Both the position numbers and the translations under genes were made by a program. A stretch of DNA of 35,983 bases from an uncultured Collinsella sp. (GTDB lineage Bacteria; Actinomycetota; Coriobacteriia; Coriobacteriales; Coriobacteriaceae), in the NCBI GenBank assembly GCA_902494035.1, contig CABURV010000015.1, forward strand, positions 1 through 35,983. The letters run 5' to 3'. This document shows, in pieces, positions 1 through 7,142 of the stretch. Numbering within the stretch: the stretch's first letter is position 1; each line of letters begins with the position of its first letter. Below the pieces are notes generated by a model that did not search any database, was not told the origin of the DNA, and saw only the letters and a program-made list of their open reading frames with translations.

Positions 1-1
1 C

Positions 2-520
2 GCCCGCCTGCGCACCGAGATCTCCAAGAAGGTCGGCGTGAGCCCCAAGTCCATCGACGCCTACATGATCGGCGAGCACGGCTTTAGCCAGCTGGCCGCC
101 TTTAAGGCCGCAACCATCGCCGGCAAGAGCCTTAACGAGCTTCAGGCCGAGAACCCCGACAAGTACGCCTTTGACCACATGGAGGTCGAGGAGCTCGCGC
201 GCAAGGGCGGCTACGTAACCTACCAGGGCAAACAGTGCACCGAGTACGCCGTCGCCAACTCCGCCGCGCGCGTTTGCGCCGCCGTGCTGCATAACGAGCA
301 CGCCGTGCTTTCCGCCTCCACGCTCATGACCGGCCAGTATGGCGAGGAGGGCATCTTCACCTCCCTGCCGTGCGCGATCGGTGCCGAGGGCGTCGAGGAG
401 GTCTACACGCTGGACCTGTCCGAGCACGAGCTCGAGGGCTTCCACAAGAGCTGCCAGCACATCCGCGACAACATCGCCCAGCTCGACTGGTGGGACGCCG
501 AGGCCTACGACGCGAAGTAG
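2..520 (+). CDS. L-lactate/malate dehydrogenase family protein, C-terminal part (5' end outside window)
   Basis: The reading frame is open from the first bases and ends at TAG 518-520, so this is the C-terminal ~172 residues of a gene that starts before the window. The stretch ending in IGEHG carries the catalytic histidine of the NAD-dependent lactate/malate dehydrogenase family, followed by the alpha-helical C-terminal half. The enzyme would interconvert a 2-hydroxy acid and a 2-oxo acid with NAD(H) in the cytosol, which suits a fermenting anaerobe. Substrate choice depends on an Arg/Gln position upstream that is not visible, so lactate and malate cannot be told apart; GEHGFSQ differs from the common lactate dehydrogenase GEHGDS. 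It is the only plus-strand gene in the first 14 kb and converges on the SIS gene at 654. Confidence 0.85.
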   Translation, partial: ARLRTEISKKVGVSPKSIDAYMIGEHGFSQLAAFKAATIAGKSLNELQAENPDKYAFDHMEVEELARKGGYVTYQGKQCTEYAVANSAARVCAAVLHNEHAVLSASTLMTGQYGEEGIFTSLPCAIGAEGVEEVYTLDLSEHELEGFHKSCQHIRDNIAQLDWWDAEAYDAK

Positions 521-562
521 GCCGCCGCTTGACGCGACACCTCGCTCATACGGACGCTATGC

Positions 563-604
563 AAAGCGGGCCGCGCCGGAAATCCCCGGCACGGCCCGCT
601 TTTT
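563..604. terminator. Bidirectional intrinsic terminator
   Basis: A strong GC-rich hairpin (AAAGCGGGCC pairing with GGCCCGCTTT plus inner GC pairs) is followed by a T run on the plus strand and preceded by an A run. It sits between the converging dehydrogenase and SIS genes and can serve both. Confidence 0.85.
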
Positions 605-653
605 GGCTCATGCGACACGCTCGCGAATCGAAGGTGAATGCTTTTCCCGTTAC

Positions 654-1622
654 CTAGTACTGCTCGATGCCCATGTAGCGACGAATCTCGGGGCTGTGGT
701 CGAACACCTTGCCGCGGGCGGCGCGCAGCTCGCAGCTCATGTTGTAGAAGAAGATCGGCTCCAGGAACGAACGCACGCTGGCAGGCACTTCGCCCACGCC
801 GTACTCGAGCGCATCGAGCACCATGACTGTATCGGTGTGCGTGTTGAGGAACGCCAGCGCGCGCTCCTCCATGGGGCGGCACTCGCCCGATCCGAGCTGC
901 ACAAAGTAGAACACGCCGGGCTCGGTGGCTTCGAACGGGCCGTGGAAGTACTCGCCGGAGTGGATGTAGCAGCAGTGCTGCCACTGCATCTCCATGAGCG
1001 AGCAGATCGCCATGGCATAGGTCTGGCTAAAGTTGGGACCGGAGCCCAGGATATAGAAGAACTTGTGCTGCTGGCAGAGCTCGGCAAAGCGGGCGCCCAG
1101 CTCGGCGTTGACCTTCTCACGGGCGGCGGGCAGCAGCGCATCCATCTGCTTGAGGCCCTCATACATGTCGGCGAGTGACTCGTAGCCTTCCTGCTGGTCG
1201 AGCAACTCGGCGGCGATCAGAGCGCCAATGCCCTGCGGCACCTCGGCCTGCGACACGCCCTCACCCCACGGATAGACCCAGGTAGTCCACTTGCCGTTGT
1301 CGATCTTTGAGCCCTCGCAGTCGGTAAGGGCAATGACCTCGGCACCGGCGGCCAGCGCCATCTCGCAACCGTCGACGACCTCCTGCGTATTGCCGCTGTG
1401 GCTGCAGGCGATGACGAGTGATTTCTCGCCAAGACTCTTGGGAGCCATCAGGCAAAACTCGCGCGCCGTGTAGACCGTCGAGGCAAACGTGGTGGCCTCG
1501 CGCTTGAGCAGCTCGTTGGCCGGCATCAGGTCGATCATCGAACCGCCGCAGGCGATCCAAAAGACGTTCTCAATCTTGCCCTTGCGCTCGATAATTTCCT
1601 GAACCAGATCGTGTGCGTTCAC
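654..1622 (-). CDS. SIS-domain sugar isomerase/deglycase, FrlB-like (paralogue 1)
   Basis: This 322-residue protein has two SIS (sugar isomerase) folds. In known relatives (FrlB, FraB, GfrE/F, GlmS isomerase domain) such proteins split or isomerise 6-phosphorylated sugar amines. The first SIS motif is CSHSGNTQE (about 73-81). The Glu/His pair that does catalysis in this group, spaced 16 residues apart in GlmS, is seen here as E211 and H227 in an SGEYFHGPFE context. The C-terminus RRYMGIEQY matches the FrlB-type ending. The start is GTG, chosen because AGGAGG lies 9 nt upstream. The gene follows the GntR gene at 1767 after 144 bp and shares its strand. A promoter (-35 at 1703-1708, -10 at 1679-1684) overlaps a repeated operator-like sequence. 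The exact substrate is not readable; fructosamine 6-phosphate is an inference. Confidence 0.88.
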   Translation of the reverse strand: MNAHDLVQEIIERKGKIENVFWIACGGSMIDLMPANELLKREATTFASTVYTAREFCLMAPKSLGEKSLVIACSHSGNTQEVVDGCEMALAAGAEVIALTDCEGSKIDNGKWTTWVYPWGEGVSQAEVPQGIGALIAAELLDQQEGYESLADMYEGLKQMDALLPAAREKVNAELGARFAELCQQHKFFYILGSGPNFSQTYAMAICSLMEMQWQHCCYIHSGEYFHGPFEATEPGVFYFVQLGSGECRPMEERALAFLNTHTDTVMVLDALEYGVGEVPASVRSFLEPIFFYNMSCELRAARGKVFDHSPEIRRYMGIEQY

Positions 1623-1678
1623 GGTGATGCTCCTCCTTGTGTGGCGGCTTTGAACGACGGCAGCTCGTACCTGCTGTC

Positions 1679-1708
1679 ATTCTATGTTGTTCTATATATA
1701 CCACGCAA
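1679..1708 (-). promoter_or_regulatory. Candidate promoter of the SIS gene at 654-1622
   Basis: On the minus strand TTGCGT (1703-1708) and TAGAAT (1679-1684) are separated by 18 bp. The spacer contains the imperfect palindrome TGTTCTATATATACCA (1688-1703), a plausible GntR/UTRA-type operator. Confidence 0.5.
1680..1694. promoter_or_regulatory. Candidate operator, copy 1 of a 15-bp direct repeat
   Basis: TTCTATGTTGTTCTA matches the sequence at 1742-1756 in 14 of 15 positions. It overlaps the -10 box of the SIS promoter and itself contains TTCTA twice, 10 bp apart. The adjacent GntR (1767-2522) is the obvious candidate binder. Confidence 0.5.
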
Positions 1709-1741
1709 GCAGCCACGGTGGAAGCCATTGCGACAAATTTG

Positions 1742-1756
1742 TTCCATGTTGTTCTA
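1742..1756. promoter_or_regulatory. Candidate operator, copy 2 of a 15-bp direct repeat
   Basis: TTCCATGTTGTTCTA starts 62 bp from copy 1, about six helical turns, so both copies face the same side of the DNA. It lies 10 bp beyond the stop codon of the GntR gene. Confidence 0.45.
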
Positions 1757-1766
1757 CCTGTGGACG

Positions 1767-2522
1767 TTAGATGTCGAACACGTAGCGCGAGCCCACGATC
1801 TTTTGGCGTCCGAGCAGCAAGGGCCGCTCGTCCTCATCGGTAAAGTACGCCTCCATATAAAACAGCGGCTCGCCGACCGGCACCTCCAGCAGTGAGGCCG
1901 CCTGAACATCGGCAAGCGCAATCTCCACGGTACAAGGGTCGGACTTGAGCGGCGCGCGACCCGAATGCTCGGCAACGAGCGCAAAGATGGAATTGTCCGT
2001 GAGGTCCTTGTCGGCAAGCGTCTGCAGGTAGGGATGGTCGGCGAGCACAAAGGCGTTGTTCTCGAGCATGACGGGGATGCCGTCGGCCGTGCGCACGCGC
2101 TCGACCACGATAAGCTCGCAGCCGGGCTCCACGCCAAAGAACGCCGCATCCTCGTGCGTCGCCGCGACCACCGTGCGCGACACCAGACGCGCACCCGGCA
2201 CCATGTCGTTGGCAGCACAACCCTCAGTAAAGCTCTGGACGTCACCCTTCTGGCGAATCTTGCGCTTGAGCTTGGGGGCGCACACAAACGTGCCCCTCCC
2301 CTGCTGGCGGTTGAGATACCCCGCGCGCGACAGCTCCTCGATGGCACGGCGCACGGTGATGCGCCCCACGCCATAGGACTTCGCGAGCTCCATCTCGGAA
2401 GGAATGCGCGAGCCGGCCACGTACACGCCGCGCGCGATCTCGCCCTTCAGATCGTCCATGACCTGCTGGTACAGCGGTACGGCGGACACGTCAGTACGGT
2501 CGGTCTTGCTATCGGCTACCAT
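1767..2522 (-). CDS. GntR-family transcriptional regulator with UTRA domain (regulator 1)
   Basis: This 251-residue protein has an N-terminal winged helix-turn-helix of the GntR/HutC type (about 15-80; PLYQQVMDDLK, IPSEMELAKSYGVGRITVRR, GRGTFV). A UTRA ligand-binding domain follows (about 95-248; VERVRTADGIPV, LLLGRQKIVGSRYVF). UTRA domains bind small effectors, often phosphorylated sugars or amino acid derivatives, and release DNA. The ATG start is 2 bp after the recQ stop, so the two genes are probably co-transcribed; the ribosome site is a weak GGAG about 8 nt upstream. The gene directly precedes the FrlB-like gene, whose promoter carries the 15-bp repeats. I infer that it controls that gene in response to its substrate. 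Confidence 0.9.
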   Translation of the reverse strand: MVADSKTDRTDVSAVPLYQQVMDDLKGEIARGVYVAGSRIPSEMELAKSYGVGRITVRRAIEELSRAGYLNRQQGRGTFVCAPKLKRKIRQKGDVQSFTEGCAANDMVPGARLVSRTVVAATHEDAAFFGVEPGCELIVVERVRTADGIPVMLENNAFVLADHPYLQTLADKDLTDNSIFALVAEHSGRAPLKSDPCTVEIALADVQAASLLEVPVGEPLFYMEAYFTDEDERPLLLGRQKIVGSRYVFDI

Positions 2523-2524
2523 CG

Positions 2525-4507
2525 TTACGCTCCATCCCGCGCATGCTCGGACTCAAACTCTTCAATTGCCGCCATAAACTGCTCGCCAAAGGCGTCGGCC
2601 TTTTTCTCGCCAATGCCGTTGACCTGGATCAGCTCGTCGCGCGTCTGCGGGCGCAGGCGGCACAGGCCGCGCAGGGCCTTGTCGGAGAAGACCATGTACG
2701 GCGCCATCTCCAGCTCCGTCGAGATCTCCTTGCGGAGGGCACGCAGGCGCTCGAACAGCTCGGCATCGTCGCCAACACGCGGGCGCTGATCCAGCTCGGC
2801 CTCCTCGCGCAGCAAATCGACGGCGCGGCGCGCGCGGGCCGAGGCCTTGCGCTTGGACGCGCGACGCTTAACGGTAAAGGCGAACGCCTCGTCCTCGACC
2901 TCGCCGGCACGCGGACCCAGTCCCACGACCGGGTACTGCCCCTGCGAGGTGGCCAGGTAGCCGCGACCGCACAGCTGGCCGATGATGTCCTTGATGCGCC
3001 CGACCGATTCACTCGGCAGCTCACCGTAGCCGCGGTCCTCGTCCAGATGCATCTGGCGAATGCGCTCGGTGTTGCCGCCGTGGAGCACATCGGCGATCAG
3101 CGACTTGCCAAAGCGCATGGGGCGCGTGGCCACATAGCGCACGGCGGCGCGGGCCATGTCGGTGACGTCCTCGACCTCGAACTGCGTGAGGCAATTGCTG
3201 CAGTTGCCGCAGCCCTCGGCGTCATCCGTGGCGGTGGCGCCCGCACCAGCCGCAGCAGCATGCTCGGCCGCGGCCTCGTCGCCAAAGTAGCGCAGCATGT
3301 ATTCGCGCAGACAGCCGGTGGTATTACAGTAGCCCTCCATCTGGCTGAGCAGGCGATATCGATTCTGGAGTGCCCACGCGCGCTGCTCATCGTCAAGCGC
3401 CTCGTCGGCAGCGTCGCCGCGATCGATCAAAAAGCGGCGCATGCGAAAATCGTTGCCGTTCCACAGCAAATGGCAGCTGGCCGGGTCGCCATCGCGACCG
3501 GCGCGGCCCGCCTCCTGGTAGTAGGCCTCGATGCTCTCGGGCACGTTGTTATGGATCACGTAGCGCACGTTAGGCTTGTCGATACCCATGCCAAAGGCGT
3601 TGGTGGCAACCATCACCTGGGTATCGTCGTCGATAAAGGCGCGCTGGCTTTGACGACGGGCGTCGTTGCCCATGCCGGCATGGTAGCGGCCAACGCGAAT
3701 GCCGCTGGGGCCCAGCGCCTCGGCAAGCTCACCTGCCAGCGCATCGACCGTCTTGCGGGTCGAGCAATACACGATGCCGCTCTCGCTCGAATGCGCAATC
3801 ACATAGTCGCGCACCCACGCGGCCTTGGCCTTGTCGCCCATCTCCTCGCAGCCAAAGTAGAGGTTCTTGCGATCGAAGCCCGTCACCACCGTCGCGGGGT
3901 TTTGCAGGCCGAGCATCTGCTGAATGTCCGCACGCACGCGCTCGGTCGCCGTGGCGGTAAAGGCCGCCACGATGGGGCGCTGCGGCAGGGAATCGATGAA
4001 CTCGCGAATCTGCAGGTAGGCGGGGCGGAAATCCTGGCCCCATTGACTCACGCAGTGGGCCTCGTCAATGGCCACGAGCGGCACGCCAATGCCGGCAGAA
4101 CTCGCGGCCTCCTGCGCAAAGGCTAAAAAGCGCGGCTCGAGCAAGCGCTCGGGCGCCACGTACATAAGCTGGTAGCGGCCCTCGCGCGCCCGCTTGAGCA
4201 CAGTGTTTTGCTGGGCCGGAGTAAGACTGGAGTTGAGATAGCTGGGCCGCGCGCCCGCCGCAAGCAACGCACGGGTCTGGTCCTCCATAAGCGACAGCAG
4301 CGGACTCACCACAAAGGTGATGCCGGGCAGCATGAGCGCGGGCACCTGGTAGCAAATGGACTTGCCGGCGCCCGTGGGCATAACACCCAGCGCATCGCGA
4401 CCGGCAAGGATCGCATCGACCATGCGGTCCTGTCCCGGGCGAAACGAGGTGTAGCCAAAATAGGCGCCGAGCGTGTCGAGCGCCATCTGCTGCATGTTAT
4501 CGGTCAT
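2525..4507 (-). CDS. recQ: ATP-dependent DNA helicase RecQ
   Basis: This 660-residue superfamily 2 3'-5' helicase acts in recombination and repair of stalled forks. Seen in order: motif 0 FRPGQ (22-26), Walker A GVMPTGAGKS (41-50), DEAH box (148-151) with SQWGQDFR, TATATERVR, motif VI YYQEAGRAGRDG, the zinc-binding RQC cysteines (YCNTTGC then CGNCSNC), and a C-terminal HRDC domain (last ~80 residues). Length and order match bacterial RecQ. An Ala-rich insert lies just before the CGNC cysteines. The ATG follows AGGA at short spacing. The GntR gene starts 2 bp after its stop, an unusual pairing that probably reflects read-through rather than shared function. Confidence 0.96.
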   Translation of the reverse strand: MTDNMQQMALDTLGAYFGYTSFRPGQDRMVDAILAGRDALGVMPTGAGKSICYQVPALMLPGITFVVSPLLSLMEDQTRALLAAGARPSYLNSSLTPAQQNTVLKRAREGRYQLMYVAPERLLEPRFLAFAQEAASSAGIGVPLVAIDEAHCVSQWGQDFRPAYLQIREFIDSLPQRPIVAAFTATATERVRADIQQMLGLQNPATVVTGFDRKNLYFGCEEMGDKAKAAWVRDYVIAHSSESGIVYCSTRKTVDALAGELAEALGPSGIRVGRYHAGMGNDARRQSQRAFIDDDTQVMVATNAFGMGIDKPNVRYVIHNNVPESIEAYYQEAGRAGRDGDPASCHLLWNGNDFRMRRFLIDRGDAADEALDDEQRAWALQNRYRLLSQMEGYCNTTGCLREYMLRYFGDEAAAEHAAAAGAGATATDDAEGCGNCSNCLTQFEVEDVTDMARAAVRYVATRPMRFGKSLIADVLHGGNTERIRQMHLDEDRGYGELPSESVGRIKDIIGQLCGRGYLATSQGQYPVVGLGPRAGEVEDEAFAFTVKRRASKRKASARARRAVDLLREEAELDQRPRVGDDAELFERLRALRKEISTELEMAPYMVFSDKALRGLCRLRPQTRDELIQVNGIGEKKADAFGEQFMAAIEEFESEHARDGA

Positions 4508-4612
4508 GGTTTCCTAACGTCCAAGTCATCTGCCGCCGATTATACGCCGCCACGCGGACAGCAGCACACGGCCGCCGCCCAGACTAGTCGTTTAAGAACG
4601 CCCCCAACGGCT

Positions 4613-4660
4613 AAGGAGTGTCCCCAGGTGCCGACAGAAAAGGAACGTCCCCAAGTGCCG
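4613..4660. repeat. Imperfect direct repeat of 21 bp (two copies)
   Basis: AAGGAGTGTCCCCAGGTGCC at 4613-4632 and AAGGAACGTCCCCAAGTGCC at 4640-4659, each followed by G, agree at 18 of 21 positions. No coding potential is apparent. Confidence 0.6.
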
Positions 4661-4695
4661 GCCCGGCAACGCCGATGTTTTGGCGCGGACAGCGA

Positions 4696-4794
4696 AAGCC
4701 CGCCAGAGCGAGCAAGGTGCCTTGAAACGAGGCGGCATTGACCTTCTGGTCATGCCGCCGAAGTTGAAAGGCAGATTGCCGCTCTGGCGGGCTT
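4696..4794. repeat. 99-bp palindromic element with nested hairpins
   Basis: The ends are a perfect 15-bp inverted repeat (AAGCCCGCCAGAGCG at 4696-4710 against 4780-4794). Inside are CAAGG-TG-CCTTG (4713-4724) and a hairpin of GGCGGCAT-T-GACC with GGTCATGCCGCC (4731-4759). Folded, this would be one long stem carrying two side hairpins. The region has no ORF or transposase; it could be a REP-like element or a structured RNA. Confidence 0.65.
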
Positions 4795-4807
4795 GCAGCG
4801 TCGAGCC

Positions 4808-4834
4808 GTTGCGCGGTTTGGAAAACCGCGCAAC
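4808..4834 (-). terminator. Hairpin downstream of the GntR gene at 4840
   Basis: A perfect 12-bp stem (GTTGCGCGGTTT at 4808-4819, complement at 4823-4834) with a 3-nt loop starts 5 bp after the stop codon. No T tract follows, so it may act as an RNA 3'-end stabiliser or a weak terminator. Confidence 0.55.
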
Positions 4835-4839
4835 TAGAG

Positions 4840-5559
4840 CTACATGACCATAACGTAGCGCGATCCCACGTAGTACTGCTTACCCATCAGGACCGGCTCG
4901 CCATTGGGGCCCGTGAAGCCGGCACGCAGGTTGAGCAGCGGATCGTGCGGAGCAATGCCCAGCTCGGCCGCCTGCTCGGTATTGGCACGAACGGCCTCGA
5001 CCGTGCGGTAGCCAACCGAAACAATCGGCGTTCCGCCAACACGCTCGACCTCGGCAAAAATCGACTTGTCCTCAAGATCGGCCGTCAACAGCTCACGGTA
5101 GGCATCAAACGGCACAAAGATGTTCTCCTCAAAGATGGGCTCGCCGTCGGCCGTACGCACGCGCTTGATATGCAGCAGCAGCGCATCCTTCTGCAGGCCA
5201 AAGAACTCCATCTCGTTTTGGCGCGCCGGAACGATCTGGCGATCGATCACGTGCGCACCGGCCTTCATGCCGTTGCCGGCACACAGCGCGGTAAACGTCT
5301 GCAGCGTCGAGGCGTGAAACTGGCGATTGATGTGCGGCGTGGAGACAAAGGTGCCACGGCCCTGCTGCTTAACCAGGTAGCCGTCGGAGCACAGCTCCTC
5401 GACAGCGCGGCGCACCGTAATACGGCTCACCTCGTACTGCTCGGCTAGTTCAAGCTCGGACGGAATACGCTCCTTGGGTGCATAAACACCTTTCTCGATC
5501 GCATCCTTGATTTCGTCATAAATCTGCTGGTAAAGCGGTGCATTTTTGGGCGCAGGCAT
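4840..5559 (-). CDS. GntR-family transcriptional regulator with UTRA domain (regulator 2)
   Basis: This 239-residue protein has a GntR winged helix (about 8-75; PLYQQIYDEIKDA, IPSELELAEQYEVSRITVRR, GRGTFVSTP) and a UTRA domain (about 90-236; IKRVRTADGEPIFEENIFV, VLMGKQYYVGSRYVM). It is clearly paralogous to regulator 1. Its own upstream region contains ACGT-ATATA-ACGT at 5597-5609. The same arrangement recurs before the PTS operon and the EamA gene, so I infer autoregulation plus control of those genes. The ATG at 5559 has only a weak ribosome site (AAGAG about 10 nt away). A sugar-phosphate or glycated amino acid effector is plausible from context but not shown. Confidence 0.9.
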   Translation of the reverse strand: MPAPKNAPLYQQIYDEIKDAIEKGVYAPKERIPSELELAEQYEVSRITVRRAVEELCSDGYLVKQQGRGTFVSTPHINRQFHASTLQTFTALCAGNGMKAGAHVIDRQIVPARQNEMEFFGLQKDALLLHIKRVRTADGEPIFEENIFVPFDAYRELLTADLEDKSIFAEVERVGGTPIVSVGYRTVEAVRANTEQAAELGIAPHDPLLNLRAGFTGPNGEPVLMGKQYYVGSRYVMVM

Positions 5560-5596
5560 ATCTGATCACTCTTATCAAAATAGCTAAATTTCTAAT

Positions 5597-5609
5597 ACGT
5601 ATATAACGT
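5597..5609. promoter_or_regulatory. Candidate operator ACGT-N5-ACGT upstream of the gntR at 4840
   Basis: ACGTATATAACGT is an inverted repeat with a 5-bp AT spacer. The half TATAACGTCT (5602-5611) is identical to 11746-11755 before the PTS operon. Confidence 0.55.
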
Positions 5610-5652
5610 CTAGTTTCATGTTACCTCATATTGATAAAACGATACACCCTCC

Positions 5653-5691
5653 CTACCAAAAAGCGACAGCTTCATTTTGGTAGGTTTTATC
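5653..5691 (+). repeat. Dispersed 39-bp intergenic repeat, copy A
   Basis: It begins CTACCAAAAAGCGACAG and ends TTTTGGTAGGTTTTATC. CTACCAAAA pairs perfectly with TTTTGGTAG, so each copy is a hairpin followed by a T-rich tail on the plus strand. It agrees with copy B (7789-7827) at 35 of 39 positions. Flanking genes are all on the minus strand. Confidence 0.75.
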
Positions 5692-5702
5692 TGGGCAAAC
5701 GA

Positions 5703-5739
5703 GAGCCCTCGAAAGCAACGGGGCTTTCGGGGGGGGCTC
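5703..5739 (-). terminator. Probable terminator of the YitT-family gene
   Basis: GAGCCC and CGAAAGC (5703-5716) pair with GCTTTCG and GGGCTC (5723-5739). On the minus strand the stem is followed by TCGTTT, a weak T tract. Confidence 0.5.
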
Positions 5740-5779
5740 GTTCGGATGGGTTGCGCAGGACCGGCAAAATGCCAATACC

Positions 5780-6787
5780 CTACTTGCCGTCGTCCTGCTG
5801 CAGGCTGTCCTGTTCGCTGAGGCGCGCCTGCCTGCTGGCCATGCGTGCGGGCTTGTCGGGATCGGGAACGGCCGTGGGCATGGGCTCGTCGACATGACCG
5901 CCCCACCAGCCGCCCACAAAGTTGAGCGTGTGGAACACGTTGATCACGGCGCCGGGATCAACGTCGCACACCAACTTGATAATGTCCTGGCTCTCGTAGG
6001 TCGAAACAACGGTGTTCAGCAGGTACATCTTTTCGCGGCTGTATCCGCCGACGACCTCGGCGCAGCTAATGCCGTGCTGAAAATGGTTTACGTAGGCAGT
6101 CATGACCTCGTCTGCCTTGCGCGTCGTAATCTGCAGCGTCACGCGATCGTAGCGACGATAGAAACTGTCGATGGTCTTGGTCGAAATAAACTGGAACACG
6201 ATGGAATACGCCGCCTTGTCCCAGCCAAACATAAAGCCAAAGATCGCCAGGATAAAGCAGTTGAAACCAAAGATGACGCCCCAGATGGTCTTGCCCGTGT
6301 GGTTGGAAACCCACAGCGCGATAAAGTCGGTGCCGCCGGTGGATGCGCCGGATTTAAGTGCGATGGCAGCGCCCAGACCCGAGACCACGCCGCCAAAAAT
6401 GATGAGCATGATCTTGTCGCCCAAAAATGGAGCGAAGTGAAAGACGTTGAGGAACAGCGACGAGAGCACGACCTGCATCATCGAGAAGATGACGAAGCGC
6501 TTGCTAATGCCGCTCCAGCACAGGAGCGCCACGGGGATGTTGAGCGCGAGCATACCGAGCGAAATGTCGATGTGAACGCCGCCCAGCGAGGTAACGCGAT
6601 CGAGCAGGACCGCAACGCCGGTGAGGCCGCTCGGAAGCAGGTCGGCGGGCTGAATGAACGCCTGGATCAGGAATGTCTGGAGGACGGCAGAAATTGTGAC
6701 CGCCACGGCAGTAATGGCACGGCGGACGATGGTGAGGCGGCCGAGCATGAGCACGCGGTCCGTGAGCTGATCGATGGCGTTCGCCAC
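5780..6787 (-). CDS. YitT-family membrane protein (DUF2179-containing)
   Basis: This 335-residue integral membrane protein has about five to six hydrophobic segments between residues 20 and 210. A soluble C-terminal DUF2179-type domain follows (about 225-295; VTLQITTRKADEVM, STYESQDIIKLVCDVDP), then a polar tail. The KSGASTGGTDFIA stretch in the membrane part is typical of the YitT family. The family is widespread in Firmicutes and Actinomycetota, and its transported substrate is generally unknown. The start is GTG, chosen because AAGGAG lies 5 nt upstream; no better ATG exists nearby. It stands alone between terminators, so I see no direct link to the sugar-amine genes. Confidence 0.88.
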   Translation of the reverse strand: MANAIDQLTDRVLMLGRLTIVRRAITAVAVTISAVLQTFLIQAFIQPADLLPSGLTGVAVLLDRVTSLGGVHIDISLGMLALNIPVALLCWSGISKRFVIFSMMQVVLSSLFLNVFHFAPFLGDKIMLIIFGGVVSGLGAAIALKSGASTGGTDFIALWVSNHTGKTIWGVIFGFNCFILAIFGFMFGWDKAAYSIVFQFISTKTIDSFYRRYDRVTLQITTRKADEVMTAYVNHFQHGISCAEVVGGYSREKMYLLNTVVSTYESQDIIKLVCDVDPGAVINVFHTLNFVGGWWGGHVDEPMPTAVPDPDKPARMASRQARLSEQDSLQQDDGK

Positions 6788-7142
6788 GTAGGCTCCTTTC
6801 GAAGGCAGATGTGGTTGTGGGGCATGCCCGCGATTGTAGCATGGAGCGTGCGGGGGCGCTTCAATTCAACCTCCCTCGACAACCAAAACGGGACCAGCAA
6901 CCCCCACGACCAAAGGGCAAAATTCCAAGTGAGTAGACTTTTTACGATCTGCCGAGCACACCCAAAACCGCCACCCCTGTGACCTGCGGTTTTACAAAGG
7001 AAGATATGCATTGTGCTCGGCCTGCGCCAAAAAGTCTACTCACTTAGTCCGAATCGAAGCCAAACGGATCAAAATCGAAACCAAATTGAGCCAGTCCACC
7101 GCAAAAAACGTTTGAACCCGTGCTTCTCGCGGCGGATTGACA
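6788..7142. other. 355-bp intergenic region with a long palindromic element
   Basis: It contains the YitT leader with a possible -10 (TACAAT on the minus strand at 6832-6837) and the 119-bp palindromic element 6927-7045. I see no gene in it. Confidence 0.6.
6927..7045. repeat. 119-bp palindromic element with 17-bp terminal inverted repeats
   Basis: Ends AAGTGAGTAGACTTTTT (6927-6943) and its exact complement (7029-7045) enclose a second pair CCGAGCACA (6952-6960) and TGTGCTCGG (7012-7020), and a central hairpin AAAACCGC (6964-6971) with GCGGTTTT (6986-6993). There is no ORF inside and no obvious target-site duplication. It could be a MITE-like element or a structured RNA. Confidence 0.75.

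Larger units (their letters stand above)
4508..4839. other. 332-bp intergenic region rich in repeats
   Basis: No gene is visible. The region holds the recQ leader, an imperfect direct repeat (4613-4633 and 4640-4660), a 99-bp palindromic element with two internal hairpins (4696-4794), and a 12-bp hairpin after the GntR stop (4808-4834). Confidence 0.7.

Noticed and set aside
2543..4126. Long plus-strand open frame opposite recQ
   Set aside because: The composition is that of a reverse-frame shadow, and recQ on the other strand is unmistakable.
4613..4794. CRISPR-like repeats
   Set aside because: Only two imperfect short copies exist, there are no regular spacers, and no cas genes are in the window.
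6927..7045. Reading the palindromic element as a simple terminator pair
   Set aside because: The stems are too long and nested and neither orientation ends in a clean T tract after a short stem.
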